Assembly (NCBI RefSeq): GCF_017303375.1
Contig: NZ_JAFKOH010000006.1
Coordinates: 1-64,000, forward strand
DNA: 64,000 nt
Origin: Bacillus sp. NTK074B
GTDB taxonomy: Bacteria; Bacillota; Bacilli; Bacillales; Bacillaceae_B
Direction: 5' to 3'
Shown here: piece after piece, positions 7,989-17,438 of the stretch
Position numbering within the stretch: position 1 is the stretch's first letter
Layout: the number at the start of each line of letters is the position of its first letter
Notes under the pieces: model-generated
The model's input: the letters and a program-made list of their open reading frames with translations, nothing else
Told to the model about the DNA's origin: nothing
The model's database searches: none
Program-made: the position numbers and the translations under genes

Positions 7989-8446
7989 GCTCTTTTCGTA
8001 AACATTGTTGATATTTTAACGGACTTTAATTACCATGCTCTGTCAATAAAGCCTGTGCTAGAGGGCGCGGCGAGCCTCCTCAGCACAGTTTGCTTCGGGG
8101 TCTCGCCGCGCCCGTTTTACACGAAGAGTCTGCGCAATTCCCCTCACCCTTTTAATAAGTTTGAAGTGACAGAGAAAAATAGTGCTTAATAATAGTCGAG
8201 AAATGTTCTTTAACAACAAAAACAATTTTTGGGGGATACATTGTTTTTAACATTGGTTTAGGATCCAATTTGGATAGGTGATTGAAGCGGAAGGTGCTCG
8301 ACTCCCTGCGGGGAACGCGTGAAGTTCAGACCCCCCAGGGCAAAGCCCGAGGAGGCTCTACTCACGTCCCGCGGAAAGCGGGCACCTGCAGCGGAAATCA
8401 ACCAGCACTCACTTCGTTAAAAAACACAACCTTTGCAAAAAGAGCC
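7989..8446. repeat. Composite interspersed palindromic repeat, about 458 bp
   Basis: The left end (GCTCTTTTCGTAAACATTG, 7989-8007) matches the left end of the repeat at 1764. The right end at 8425-8446 is its inverted, diverged copy (reverse complement begins GGCTCTTTTTGCAAAGG). Two hairpin-rich modules lie inside: 8045-8130 with a long GC-rich stem (GGCGCGGCGAG against CTCGCCGCGCC), and 8281-8400, the GCGGAAGGTGCTCGACTCC type known from many Bacillus intergenic regions. A degenerate inner right end is seen near 8222-8239. No coding function. It fills most of the gap between the ABC operon and hemL. Confidence 0.7.
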
Positions 8447-8609
8447 TTTTACAAACAAAGAATAGTGTACCACAAAGGAGAGTCCCTATTTGAACAGTCT
8501 GCTTATAAATTAGGATACCCAATCGATTCCGGATTTGCTAAAGTGGAAAAGGCCGTACTACAATAGAAGAGTACAGCATAGAAAAATAAGCTTTAACAGG
8601 GAGGAAAAC

Positions 8610-9899
8610 ATGAAATTCACTGAGTCGGAAACTTTACATACAGAAGCATTGGAACATATTGTCGGAGGGGTAAACAGCCCATCCCGTTCTTATAAAGCAG
8701 TTGGAGGCGGTTCACCCGTTGCTATGGAAAGAGGAAAAGGTGCATACTTCTGGGATGTGGACGGAAACAAATACATTGACTACCTAGCAGCATACGGTCC
8801 GATCATTACAGGTCATGCTCATCCGCATATCACAGAAGCGATTACGAAGGCAGCAGAAAATGGGGTCCTTTACGGTACTCCAACACGTCATGAAGTGAAA
8901 TTCGCTAAAATGATTAAAGAAGCCATGCCTTACATGGACAAAGTCCGCTTCGTCAACTCTGGTACCGAAGCTGTGATGACCACAATCCGTGTAGCAAGAG
9001 CATATACAGGTAAGGACAAAGTCATCAAGTTCGCCGGCTGTTACCACGGTCATTCAGATTTAGTACTGGTTGCAGCTGGTTCAGGTCCGTCAACCCTTGG
9101 AACCCCCGATTCTGCAGGCGTTCCCAAGAGCATTGCTCAGGAAGTCATCACCGTCGCATTCAATGATATCGAGCCATTTAAAGAAGCGATGGAAAAATGG
9201 GGAGATCAAATTGCCGCGGTCCTTGTGGAACCAATCGTCGGGAACTTCGGTATCGTGGAGCCGAAGGAAGGGTTCCTCGAGCAAGTGAATGACATAGCCC
9301 ATTCTTCAAATTCCCTTGTTATATACGACGAAGTCATCACTGCGTTCCGCTTTATGTATGGAGGGGCACAGGACATGTTAAAGGTGAAGCCGGACTTGAC
9401 GGCCCTTGGAAAAATCATCGGCGGCGGACTTCCGATCGGTGCTTACGGAGGGAAGAAAGAAATCATGGAACAGGTCGCACCATTAGGACCTGCCTACCAG
9501 GCCGGAACGATGGCCGGTAACCCTGCCTCCATCCTGTCTGGAATCGCCTGTCTTGAAGTCTTAAAAGAAGAGGGCCTTTACGAGAAGTTAGACGAGCTTG
9601 GCGCAATGCTCGAAGAAGGAATTTTAGCCGCGGCAGAAAAACATAATACGCCGATTTCCATTAATAGATTAAAGGGGGCCCTCACCCTCTACTTCACGAC
9701 GGAAAAAGTGGAAAACTATGAACAGGCTGAAGCAACTGACGGAGAAATGTTTGCAAAGTTCTTCAAGCTCATGCTTCATCAAGGAATCAATCTTGCACCT
9801 TCAAAATATGAAGCTTGGTTTTTGACGACAGCTCACACAGAAGAAGATATCAAGGTTACCCTGGAAGCCGTCGATCAGGCATTTGCACAATTACAATAG
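8610..9899 (+). CDS. hemL: Glutamate-1-semialdehyde 2,1-aminomutase
   Basis: A 429-residue PLP enzyme that converts glutamate-1-semialdehyde to 5-aminolevulinate in the C5 route of haem and cobalamin synthesis. It is an aminotransferase class III fold. The PLP lysine is K268 in [11 protein letters not shown], and the phosphate-binding SGTEA is at about 117-121. The start at 8610 is preceded by AGGGAGG; the frame opens earlier but without a site. In B. subtilis this second copy (gsaB) lies in the same place next to ygaE and bcp, away from the main hem operon, so this is probably that paralogue. It is followed by a strong terminator. Confidence 0.94.
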   Translation: MKFTESETLHTEALEHIVGGVNSPSRSYKAVGGGSPVAMERGKGAYFWDVDGNKYIDYLAAYGPIITGHAHPHITEAITKAAENGVLYGTPTRHEVKFAKMIKEAMPYMDKVRFVNSGTEAVMTTIRVARAYTGKDKVIKFAGCYHGHSDLVLVAAGSGPSTLGTPDSAGVPKSIAQEVITVAFNDIEPFKEAMEKWGDQIAAVLVEPIVGNFGIVEPKEGFLEQVNDIAHSSNSLVIYDEVITAFRFMYGGAQDMLKVKPDLTALGKIIGGGLPIGAYGGKKEIMEQVAPLGPAYQAGTMAGNPASILSGIACLEVLKEEGLYEKLDELGAMLEEGILAAAEKHNTPISINRLKGALTLYFTTEKVENYEQAEATDGEMFAKFFKLMLHQGINLAPSKYEAWFLTTAHTEEDIKVTLEAVDQAFAQLQ

Positions 9900-9918
9900 A
9901 ATAGGAAGTACAAGATAA

Positions 9919-9961
9919 GACTGTTTCATCAGGTTACATAACCTGGTGAAACAGTTTTTTT
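9919..9961 (+). terminator. Rho-independent terminator after hemL
   Basis: ACTGTTTCATCAGGTT pairs with AACCTGGTGAAACAGT around a four-base loop and is followed by seven T residues. Confidence 0.92.
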
Positions 9962-10154
9962 GACAATCAGAATAATTCATTTCCATCTCACATAACTATG
10001 GATGTTGCAGTGAAACCGGTGTTTACATCCCCTCTGAAACAGGTACATATTTTTGTAGAAACTTATTTAGATTTCCCTATTGATATTACTTGTAAGTACA
10101 TGTATAGTACAGTATTGTTTATTAAAAAGGAACACAAGAAAGGATTCTAATTCC

Positions 10155-11237
10155 ATGAAACTTGGTGCTCGCATCCTTAAAACGGGAATTGCGATTGTAT
10201 TGGCTTTACTTGTATCCGAGCTGCTGGGCATACCGTCTCCAGTGTTCGCGGGAATCGCGGCAGTCTTTGCCGTCCAGCCCACTATCTATCGTTCTTATCT
10301 ATCCATTATTGAACAAATCCAAGGAAATCTCATTGGTGCAGGGATTGCAGTCATATTTGTATTATTATTCGGAAGTAATCCATTGATCGTTGGACTGGCT
10401 GCTGTTATCGCCATTGCAATCATTCTGAAATTAAAATTACAAAACACGATCGGTCTTGCATTAGTGACGATGATCGCCATCATGGAAGTGACGGATCAGG
10501 ATTTCATCCAGTTTGCTTTCATCCGCTTCTCGACGATCATGATCGGGGTATTCTCATCATTTCTGGTCAATCTAGTCTTTCTGCCTCCAAAGTATGAAAC
10601 CAAGCTGTATCACAAAGTAGCCGATTCAACCGAGGAAATCTTGAAGTGGATCAGGTTGAGCATGAGGCATGCTACAGAATTCCACCTATTAAAAAAGGAT
10701 CTGGAACGCATCAAAGAAAAGCTTATAAAGGTCGATCAACTCTATCTTCTTTATAAAGAGGAACGGGATTATTTCAAGAAGAATTCGATAGTGAAAAGCC
10801 GAAAGCTTGTTATTTTCAGACAGATGATTTCATCGACCAATCGAAGCTTTGAAATCTTGAAGCGGTTAAACCGCTATGAAAATGAAATCTTTCAATTACC
10901 TGATGAATTACGGGGAGTCATTAAAAATCAGCTTGATTGTCTACTGACCTATCATGAACAGCTTTTGTTGAAGTTTCTTGGGAAAATGCATCCACATGCT
11001 GAATCAGAAGCACAACAAGACGTATGCCTTCATCGTAAAGAGCTGATGAAAATCATGCTCGAGGAAGTCAATCATCATACAAAAGACGACAACATCCATA
11101 ATTTTCACCTGCTTCATATTTTCTCTGCCATTTTCGAGTACGACGAGCATTTGGAACATCTTGAAAAGCTCATTACAAGCTTCCAGTCGTATCATAAAGA
11201 GGATAATGAAGTAATGATTGGGGAAGAGGAAGAATAG
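10155..11237 (+). CDS. Aromatic acid exporter family protein (YgaE-like)
   Basis: A 360-residue membrane protein. The first 150 residues contain about five closely spaced hydrophobic segments of the ArAE/FUSC type, including the GIPSPVFAGIAAVFAVQP motif, and the remaining 200 residues form a charged helical cytoplasmic domain. This matches the one-module aromatic acid exporter family; B. subtilis YgaE next to gsaB is the positional counterpart. The start at 10155 has a modest AAGGA site ten bases upstream. It lies alone between hemL and the peptide transporter operon, with which it converges. Substrate unknown. Confidence 0.82.
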   Translation: MKLGARILKTGIAIVLALLVSELLGIPSPVFAGIAAVFAVQPTIYRSYLSIIEQIQGNLIGAGIAVIFVLLFGSNPLIVGLAAVIAIAIILKLKLQNTIGLALVTMIAIMEVTDQDFIQFAFIRFSTIMIGVFSSFLVNLVFLPPKYETKLYHKVADSTEEILKWIRLSMRHATEFHLLKKDLERIKEKLIKVDQLYLLYKEERDYFKKNSIVKSRKLVIFRQMISSTNRSFEILKRLNRYENEIFQLPDELRGVIKNQLDCLLTYHEQLLLKFLGKMHPHAESEAQQDVCLHRKELMKIMLEEVNHHTKDDNIHNFHLLHIFSAIFEYDEHLEHLEKLITSFQSYHKEDNEVMIGEEEE

Positions 11238-11241
11238 AAAG

Positions 11242-11276
11242 ACGGAGCAAAGGAAAATCTTTGCTCCGTTTTTTTT
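11242..11276. terminator. Terminator between convergent ygaE-like gene and peptide operon
   Basis: ACGGAGCAAAG pairs with CTTTGCTCCGT and is followed by eight T residues on the plus strand. On the minus strand the trailing T tract is weak, so it mainly serves the plus-strand gene. Confidence 0.85.
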
Positions 11277-11280
11277 GTGG

Positions 11281-12177
11281 TTAGTTTTTCATTTTAGGAT
11301 CAAGGGCATCCCTAAGCCCGTCCCCCATCAAGTTAAATCCTAATACAGTCAGCATGATGGCAAGTCCGGGGAAGATCATCGTCCACGGGGCTTGAAGCAT
11401 ATACTGCCTTGCATCGGACAACATTTTCCCCCATTCAGGCTCTGGTGCCTGTGCTCCCAGGCCAAGGAAACCCAGGGCCGCTGCTTCAATGATGGCAGTG
11501 GCAATGGCCAGTGTTCCCTGGACGATGATCGGTGCCATACTATTTGGCAGCACATGACTGAATAGAATCCTGAAATCACTCATCCCGATGGCTTTCGCCG
11601 CCATTACATACTCCTCTTGCTTCACACTCAACACCCTTGACCGAATAAGTCGCCCGAAATTCGGGATATTGATGATGGCAATGGCTATCAACGCGTTTCT
11701 TAGGGATGGCCCAAGTGCAGCCACGACGGCAATCGCTAACAGGATGCTCGGAAATGCAAGCATGATATCAAAGATACGGGAAATAATGGTATCAATCCAC
11801 CTGCCGTAATAACCTGCGACGATACCAAGTAAACTTCCGATTACAGAAGACCCTATGACCGCGAAGAACCCGACCCATAGAGAAATACGTGCTCCATGGA
11901 TGATTCTTGATAAGATATCCCGGCCAAAGTCATCCGTCCCTAACCAATGCTCGGAAGATGGTGCCTGAAGCCGCTTTGAAAGGTCCTGCTCATTGATTCC
12001 TTGGGGTGCGATGATGGGTGCTGCAATCGCCAGGATGACAAAGAATAGGACGATACAAAATCCGACGAGTGCTATCTTATTCTTGGTGAAGCTTTTCCAT
12101 GCTTCCTTCCAGGGAGAGACCGTCTCTTCTTCCAAAGAAGGATGAAGCTCCTTTTGCGGTTCTGCTAATTCTGCCAT
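11281..12177 (-). CDS. Peptide ABC transporter permease (DppC/AppC type)
   Basis: A 298-residue inner-membrane permease of the di/oligopeptide importer family. It has an N-terminal cytoplasmic tail, the first membrane segment at about 35-58, and four or five more in the BPD_transp_1 domain. The conserved loop GTDDFGRDILSRIIHGARISL precedes the domain (given here as positions about 98-118), and the EAA-like segment is AAKAIGMSDFRILFSHVLPN. An AGAGGTG site precedes the ATG. It is the last gene of a five-gene operon ordered ATPase, ATPase, binding protein, permease, permease, which is the order of the B. subtilis app operon. Confidence 0.92.
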   Translation of the reverse strand: MAELAEPQKELHPSLEEETVSPWKEAWKSFTKNKIALVGFCIVLFFVILAIAAPIIAPQGINEQDLSKRLQAPSSEHWLGTDDFGRDILSRIIHGARISLWVGFFAVIGSSVIGSLLGIVAGYYGRWIDTIISRIFDIMLAFPSILLAIAVVAALGPSLRNALIAIAIINIPNFGRLIRSRVLSVKQEEYVMAAKAIGMSDFRILFSHVLPNSMAPIIVQGTLAIATAIIEAAALGFLGLGAQAPEPEWGKMLSDARQYMLQAPWTMIFPGLAIMLTVLGFNLMGDGLRDALDPKMKN

Positions 12178-12205
12178 GAGAGATCACCTCTTTCTTCTAT
12201 TGATG

Positions 12206-13210
12206 TTAGTTGTATTTAATGCGGGGATCGACAGCCGCATAGAGTAAGTCGACGATTAGATTAATTGTGACAAAGATCATGGCAACGACCAGGATTCCAG
12301 ATTGAACAACAGGATAATCCCGATAACCGATTGCCTCGTAAATATATCTTCCGATCCCCGGCCAGCCAAAGATGGTCTCGGTCAGGATCGCTCCCCCAAG
12401 GAGAAGGCCCATCTGCAACCCGATGACTGTCAGGACGGGTATGATGGCATTTTTCAACGAATGTTTATACACGACCCAGAACATTTTCAAGCCTTTTGCA
12501 CGTGCAGTACGGATATAATCAGAACGCATGACTTCCAACATACTTGAACGGGTCATACGGGCAATAATCGCCATCGGGATCGTTGCCAGGGCAATTCCCG
12601 GTAGGATGATGTGTTTCAACACGTCACCAAGCTGATCGAACCGCCCTTGCATGATCGTATCAAGAATATAGAAGTTGGTAATGGAATCAACGGGGTTTCG
12701 TATATTCTCCCTTCCTGTTGTAGGCAGGAGGTCCAGCTGAATGCCAAATGTCCATTGTTCCATCAATCCCAGCCAGAAAATAGGCACGGAAACACCGATA
12801 AGGGCAAGAATCATGGCCGTATAATCAAACCAGGAATTCTGGAACCATGCACTGATGATACCGGCATTGACCCCGATGACGACTGCAATGATGATGGCCA
12901 CGATTGCAAGTTCAGCCGTAGCAGCCAAATACGGCCAGATTTCAGATGAAACTTCCGTCTTTGTGCGAAGGGAACTACCTAAATCCCCTGTCAATAATCC
13001 TTTAAGATAATCAATATACTGAATATACCAGGCATTATCGAGACCGAGCTGATCTCTTAACGCAGCCACAGCTTCTTTCGTAGCCTGCTGCCCTAATATG
13101 ACTTGAGCGGGATCTCCCGGAATTGCACGAATGATGAAAAAGACGATAAGAGTCATCCCGAGTAAAACAGGAATGAGTTGCAGTAATCGACGAATGGTGT
13201 ATTGGAACAT
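12206..13210 (-). CDS. Peptide ABC transporter permease (DppB/AppB type)
   Basis: A 334-residue permease with the classical N-terminus YTIRRLLQLIPVLLGMT and IPGDPAQVILG, six predicted membrane segments, and the EAA loop RTARAKGLKMFWVVYKHSLK. It pairs with the permease encoded 28 bases downstream. The ATG at 13210 is used because GAGGTG is six bases away; the GTG three codons earlier is part of that site. A 300-base gap with a repeat and a hairpin separates it from the binding protein gene upstream, which probably lowers permease expression relative to the binding protein. Confidence 0.92.
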   Translation of the reverse strand: MFQYTIRRLLQLIPVLLGMTLIVFFIIRAIPGDPAQVILGQQATKEAVAALRDQLGLDNAWYIQYIDYLKGLLTGDLGSSLRTKTEVSSEIWPYLAATAELAIVAIIIAVVIGVNAGIISAWFQNSWFDYTAMILALIGVSVPIFWLGLMEQWTFGIQLDLLPTTGRENIRNPVDSITNFYILDTIMQGRFDQLGDVLKHIILPGIALATIPMAIIARMTRSSMLEVMRSDYIRTARAKGLKMFWVVYKHSLKNAIIPVLTVIGLQMGLLLGGAILTETIFGWPGIGRYIYEAIGYRDYPVVQSGILVVAMIFVTINLIVDLLYAAVDPRIKYN

Positions 13211-13298
13211 TATGTTCACCTCTCTGTGTGGAGATTCTGATTAACTAGTATTAATATAATAAAATTGCATTGTGGATATTATTAGTTATTTGTTCGAA

Positions 13299-13460
13299 AT
13301 GCTTGTCGCCTCTGGGCAAAGCCCCTCCGCTTTTCTATCTGTCCAGCTCCGCCTCCTAGCCCCTCGAGGTCATTTCCAATCAAGCAGTTGAGGGCAAAGA
13401 ACGCCCTCATCTGCTTCCTCGGAAATGCTTGTCGGGGCTGAACAGTCGGCTCCGCTTTTC
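13299..13460. repeat. Interspersed repeat with variable hairpin (inverted copy of the 25891 family)
   Basis: Read on the minus strand it contains GAAAAGCGGAGCCGACTG, a CCCCGACAAGCAT block, a hairpin (AAGCAGATGAGGGC, loop GTTCTTT, GCCCTCAACTGCTT), ATGACCTCGAGGGGCTAG, GGAGCTGGACA, and then the start of the next unit (GAAAAGCGGAGGGGCTTTG). The flanks are nearly identical to the units at 25891-26180, while the hairpin arms are different but still pair. It lies between the binding protein gene and the first permease gene of the peptide operon. Confidence 0.78.
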
Positions 13461-13467
13461 TATGTAC

Positions 13468-13498
13468 AAAGGGGAGAAATCGTAGATGTCTCCCCTTT
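13468..13498 (-). terminator. Hairpin after the binding-protein gene (probable attenuator)
   Basis: AAAGGGGAGA pairs with TCTCCCCTTT around an 11-base loop, starting 14 bases after the stop of the binding protein gene. There is no real T tract on the minus strand, so partial termination or mRNA 3' end protection is more likely than full termination. Confidence 0.6.
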
Positions 13499-13511
13499 GG
13501 TTTGTTGCTTA

Positions 13512-15128
13512 TTACTCCATGTCCACTGCGCCTAACCAGTCGGAACCGGTTGGATGTGGCTTGAAGTTTTTAAGAGCTGCACTTCCGGCAAGTAGTGGTG
13601 TAGAGTGAGCAAGTGGCACCCACGGAGCATCCTCATGGATGATTTCCTGGGCTTTCTTGTAAAGCTCTTCACGTTTTCCTTGATCTACTTCTGTTTGAGC
13701 ATCGATCAGGATTTTGTGTACTTCATCGTTTTTGTAGTAAGAGTAGTTGTTGCTTCCGATATTGTCTTCGTCAAGAAGGACATATAGGAAGTTATCAGCG
13801 TCTCCATTGTCACCTGTCCAACCAAGTAGGAATGCGTCAGCTTCCCCATTTTTCGCTTTTTCAAGGTAAGTAGCCCACTCGTAAGAAACGATTTTGGCTT
13901 TAATTCCGACTTCAGCAAGATCTGCTTGAATGGCTTCAGCTACTTTTTGGCCATCCGGCATATATGGACGAGGAACAGGCATAGCCCATAGCTCCATTTC
14001 AAAGCCGTCTTTCTTCCCTGCTTCAGCAAGAAGTTCCTTCGCTTTTTCAGGGTTGTACTCATAACCCTCAATATCGTCATTGTAACCGCCGATTACCGGA
14101 GGCATCGGGTTTTTCGCCATTTCAGCTTTTCCTTCGAAGAAAGCATCAATGATTTCCTGCTTATTGATCGCATAGTTGATCGCCTGACGTACTTTAGGAT
14201 CATCGAAAGGCTTGCGGGTAGATGTTAAACCTAAGTATCCAACGTTCATAGATGGACGTTCGAATAATTGCAGGTTGTCATCGCCTTCGACTTTACTTGC
14301 ATCACTTGGGTTGATACCATCTGCAAGATCGATTTCACCCGAAATCAGTGCATTCAGACGAGCTGAGTTTTCAGGAATCGATTTGAATACGATTTGATCT
14401 AGTTTTGGTAAGTCTTTGTTCCAGTAGTCTTCGTTCTTTTCAATGACGATTTTGTCATTTCGCTTCCACTCAACAAATTTGAAAGGACCAGTTCCTGCAT
14501 CAGTCGGAGTTTCAGCAAGCTTGTCTCCCAATTCATCAATTGCCTTAGGACTTACGATTGCGAAAGGGCTCATGGCAATGTTCTTCAGGAATGGTGCTTG
14601 TGGACGTTTTAGCGTGAATTCAACAGTCATATCATCAGCTGCTTTCACTTCTTTGATCACATGACCTTCATCCCCTTTGAAACCGCCAAACATGGAGCCG
14701 TAATAAGGAAATTGATCTGCATTCCCGTTCATCCAGCGCTCGAAGTTCTTCACAACGGCATCTGCGTTGAAATCAGTGCCATCTTGAAATTTCACTCCAT
14801 CTCGTAGCATGAACGTATAGGTTAAACCATCATCGGATACTTTCCATTCTTTTGCCAATGCAGGGTTCACTTCCGTATCCTGCTCTCCGAAATCAATAAG
14901 TGTTTCAAAAATATTTTTTGTTACTTTAAATGATTCACCATCCGTTACTGTTCCTGGGTCAAGTCCTACAGAGTCTCCCCCGCGACCAAAGATCAGTACT
15001 TTAGGATCTCCCTTATCTCCGCTGTTGCCGCCGTCACCTGAAGATTTTTCATCTCCTCCACATCCGTATAGCACGGATGATACGAGCAGGATGAGCAGCA
15101 TTAAAATTGACCAGCTCTTTTTTCTCAA
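13512..15128 (-). CDS. Peptide ABC transporter substrate-binding lipoprotein
   Basis: A 538-residue extracellular solute-binding protein of family 5. The N-terminal signal has a basic start, a leucine-rich core and the lipobox LYGC with the lipidated Cys23, followed by a Gly/Ser/Asp linker. The GLDPGTVTDGES region and YTFMLRDGVKFQDGT are typical of Dpp-type binding proteins. Translation starts at TTG (15128), six bases after AGGAGGGG. It lies third in the operon, behind both ATPases, and is followed by a hairpin that may favour its own mRNA. Whether the substrate is a dipeptide, a longer peptide or glutathione cannot be read from the sequence. Confidence 0.93.
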   Translation of the reverse strand: MRKKSWSILMLLILLVSSVLYGCGGDEKSSGDGGNSGDKGDPKVLIFGRGGDSVGLDPGTVTDGESFKVTKNIFETLIDFGEQDTEVNPALAKEWKVSDDGLTYTFMLRDGVKFQDGTDFNADAVVKNFERWMNGNADQFPYYGSMFGGFKGDEGHVIKEVKAADDMTVEFTLKRPQAPFLKNIAMSPFAIVSPKAIDELGDKLAETPTDAGTGPFKFVEWKRNDKIVIEKNEDYWNKDLPKLDQIVFKSIPENSARLNALISGEIDLADGINPSDASKVEGDDNLQLFERPSMNVGYLGLTSTRKPFDDPKVRQAINYAINKQEIIDAFFEGKAEMAKNPMPPVIGGYNDDIEGYEYNPEKAKELLAEAGKKDGFEMELWAMPVPRPYMPDGQKVAEAIQADLAEVGIKAKIVSYEWATYLEKAKNGEADAFLLGWTGDNGDADNFLYVLLDEDNIGSNNYSYYKNDEVHKILIDAQTEVDQGKREELYKKAQEIIHEDAPWVPLAHSTPLLAGSAALKNFKPHPTGSDWLGAVDME

Positions 15129-15176
15129 CTAAATCCCCTCCTGAATAATGTTTATATACTTATGAGACTTGCCGGC

Positions 15177-16142
15177 CTAGTAAAGGTGACAAGCTACATA
15201 ATGCCCTGGTTGGTGTTCCTTGAATTCCGGAATTTTCTGTTTACAAATCTCCGTTGCATGTGGACATCTGGTATGGAACGTGCATCCACTCGGCGGATTC
15301 GACGGACTCGGGATATCCCCCTGTAAAAGGATGGTTTCCCTCTTGAAATCCGGATCCGGTACCGGAACCGCCGAAAGGAGTGCCTGGGTGTATGGGTGGA
15401 GCGGCTTTTCATAGAGATTCTCACTGTTACTGAGCTCTACCATTTTCCCGAGATACATCACTCCCACCCGGTCACTGATATGTCTGACTACACCGAGATC
15501 ATGCGCGATGAAGATATAGGTGAGTCCGAACTCTTTCTGTAAATCCTGCATCAGATTAAGCACTTGGGATTGTATGGATACATCCAGTGCAGATACCGGT
15601 TCATCGGCAATGATAAGCTTCGGCTTCGTCATAAGTGCCCTTGCAATACCGATGCGCTGCCTTTGACCTCCACTGAACTGATGTGGGTAACGTTTGGCAT
15701 GATAACTGCTTAACCCGACGATATTTAGGAGTTCATGCACCCTCTCTTTTCTCTCCTTGGCAGAGCCCATTCCATGAACCTTGAGTGGTTCTTCGAGAAT
15801 CTTCTCCACTGTATGCCTCGGATTCAAGGATGCAAAGGGATCCTGGAAGACCATCTGCATTTCCCTGCGTATCTTCCTCATTTCCGAGTTTGATAGACTC
15901 GTAAGCTCCCGGTCCTCGAATGTGACCTTTCCTTCTGATGGATCGATGAGTCTCATGAGCATCCTGCCCGTCGTCGACTTTCCACAGCCACTTTCTCCAA
16001 CGATTCCAAGGGTCTCCCCTTTATTCACGGTAAAGGAAACCCCGTCCACCGCTTTCACGGAACTGACAGGTCGTCCAAGGATTCCCCCGGTAATCGGGAA
16101 GTGTTTCTTAAGATTCTCAACCTTTAGCAATGGTTCTGTCAT
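15177..16142 (-). CDS. Peptide ABC transporter ATP-binding protein (DppF/AppF type)
   Basis: A 321-residue ATPase. The Walker A is GESGCGKST, the signature [15 protein letters not shown], and the Walker [13 protein letters not shown]. The C-terminal oligopeptide-transporter extension holds cysteines in [14 protein letters not shown], which in relatives bind an iron-sulfur cluster. The ATG at 16142 follows GGAGGAGGG and overlaps the end of the preceding ATPase gene by 26 bases, so the two are translationally coupled. With the first ATPase it forms the heterodimeric motor of the importer. Confidence 0.93.
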   Translation of the reverse strand: MTEPLLKVENLKKHFPITGGILGRPVSSVKAVDGVSFTVNKGETLGIVGESGCGKSTTGRMLMRLIDPSEGKVTFEDRELTSLSNSEMRKIRREMQMVFQDPFASLNPRHTVEKILEEPLKVHGMGSAKERKERVHELLNIVGLSSYHAKRYPHQFSGGQRQRIGIARALMTKPKLIIADEPVSALDVSIQSQVLNLMQDLQKEFGLTYIFIAHDLGVVRHISDRVGVMYLGKMVELSNSENLYEKPLHPYTQALLSAVPVPDPDFKRETILLQGDIPSPSNPPSGCTFHTRCPHATEICKQKIPEFKEHQPGHYVACHLY

Positions 16143-17133
16143 AAACTCCCTCCTCCACTTCATCGAACAGGAAGCATCGTGTGCAATGTCCTTGTGATGT
16201 TTCATATAATTCAGGTGTTTCGACTAAACAGCGATCGAATGCAGAATCACAGCGCGCTGCAAACCGGCACCCGGTCTTGATGGATCCGGGTTTAGGCACA
16301 TTCCCCTGGATCGAATGCAAGCGCTGTTGTTTGATACGCATATCGGGAACGGACTGTATCAGTCCCTTCGTGTAAGGATGTTGGGGATTTTTGAAGATTT
16401 CTTCGACAGTTCCCTCTTCCACAACCTTTCCTGAGTACATCACGACGACGCGTTCACACGTTTCAGCGACCACCCCTAAGTCATGTGTGATCAGGAGGAC
16501 CGCAGTGTTCAACTCTTTATTTAATCGCTTCATTAATTTTAATATTTGGGCCTGGATTGTCACATCAAGTGCGGTTGTCGGCTCATCTGCAATCAGGACA
16601 CGCGGGTCGCAAACCATTGCCATGGCGATCATGACCCTTTGCCTCATTCCTCCGGATAATTGGTGTGGATATTCCTTGATCAATTCATCCGCCCTCGGCA
16701 GGCCGACCATTTTCATAATGTCTACTGCCTTATCCCTTGCTTGTTTCTTTCCAACGTTTGTATGTATTCGTATTGCTTCGGTTAATTGATCACCTATGGT
16801 AAAAACAGGGTTTAACGATGTCATCGGTTCCTGGAAGATCATCGCTATATCATTTCCCCTGATATCTCTCATCCGCTTTTCAGACGCCTGTGTCAGATCT
16901 TCATCTTTATAAAGAATCTTTCCACCTACTATTTTCCCGGGTGGTTTTGGTACAAGACCCATAATGGACAGGGAAGTCACACTCTTTCCACATCCACTTT
17001 CCCCCACGATCCCGAGCACCTCCCCTTCATTCACATGAAAACTGACTCCATCGACTGCCGGAACTTCTCCATCATCAGTAAAAAAGGAGGTCCTTAAATC
17101 TTCCACTTTTAGTAAAGGACGCTGTTCTGTCAT
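16117..17133 (-). CDS. Peptide ABC transporter ATP-binding protein (DppD/AppD type)
   Basis: A 338-residue ATPase, first gene of the peptide importer operon. The Walker A is GESGCGKSV, the signature [15 protein letters not shown], and the Walker [13 protein letters not shown]. The C-terminal extension carries the cysteines [20 protein letters not shown] lies six bases before the ATG at 17133. A sigma-A promoter (17205-17232) with a CodY-like site directly upstream suggests repression in rich medium, as is known for dpp and app operons of B. subtilis; this regulation is inferred. Confidence 0.93.
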   Translation of the reverse strand: MTEQRPLLKVEDLRTSFFTDDGEVPAVDGVSFHVNEGEVLGIVGESGCGKSVTSLSIMGLVPKPPGKIVGGKILYKDEDLTQASEKRMRDIRGNDIAMIFQEPMTSLNPVFTIGDQLTEAIRIHTNVGKKQARDKAVDIMKMVGLPRADELIKEYPHQLSGGMRQRVMIAMAMVCDPRVLIADEPTTALDVTIQAQILKLMKRLNKELNTAVLLITHDLGVVAETCERVVVMYSGKVVEEGTVEEIFKNPQHPYTKGLIQSVPDMRIKQQRLHSIQGNVPKPGSIKTGCRFAARCDSAFDRCLVETPELYETSQGHCTRCFLFDEVEEGVYDRTIAKG

Positions 17134-17204
17134 TCAAATCCTCCTCTTCGTAACTTTCTATCTTTTCGTAATAGTTCATATTTTCTAAATTTTATATGTT
17201 TCTT

Positions 17205-17232
17205 ATTATACAAGATGTTACAAATGTTGCAA
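17205..17232 (-). promoter_or_regulatory. Promoter of the peptide transporter operon (sigma-A)
   Basis: On the minus strand there is TTGCAA (17232-17227), a 16-base spacer and a perfect TATAAT (17210-17205), about 72 bases before the first ATPase gene. Confidence 0.7.
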
Positions 17233-17234
17233 TC

Positions 17235-17249
17235 TATTTTCAGAATTTT
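17235..17249. promoter_or_regulatory. CodY-like operator
   Basis: TATTTTCAGAATTTT matches 12 of 15 positions of the CodY motif AATTTTCWGAAAATT. It ends two bases upstream of the -35 of the peptide operon promoter. The match is by eye and the region is AT-rich, so the call is tentative, but CodY control of peptide importers is well established in Bacillus. Confidence 0.5.
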
Positions 17250-17385
17250 TCTACATAAATTCAATATTTCCTTTCCAATTCAATATATGTCCAATTACCC
17301 GGTTCATTCCTTCTATATAAAGTAATTAAGTCCTTCTTTATTCACAACAGCCCTGAAATAAGTTTGATATGATCTTTTAATCAAC

Positions 17386-17433
17386 AAAAAAGTCATGACT
17401 TTTATCACAGTAATGGTGATAAGTCATGACTTT
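17386..17433 (-). terminator. Rho-independent terminator after the ygaD-like gene
   Basis: AAAGTCATGACTTxTATCAC pairs with GTGATAAGTCATGACTTT (one bulge), and on the minus strand it is followed by TTTTTTG. It starts six bases after the stop of the ABC exporter gene. Confidence 0.88.
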
Positions 17434-17438
17434 CATTC

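Noticed and set aside
8282-8566. Plus-strand frame of 94 codons before hemL
   Set aside because: It runs through the palindromic repeat; no site, and composition unlike a protein.
12611-12949. Plus-strand frame of 112 codons opposite the peptide permease
   Set aside because: Antisense shadow in a GC-skewed coding region.
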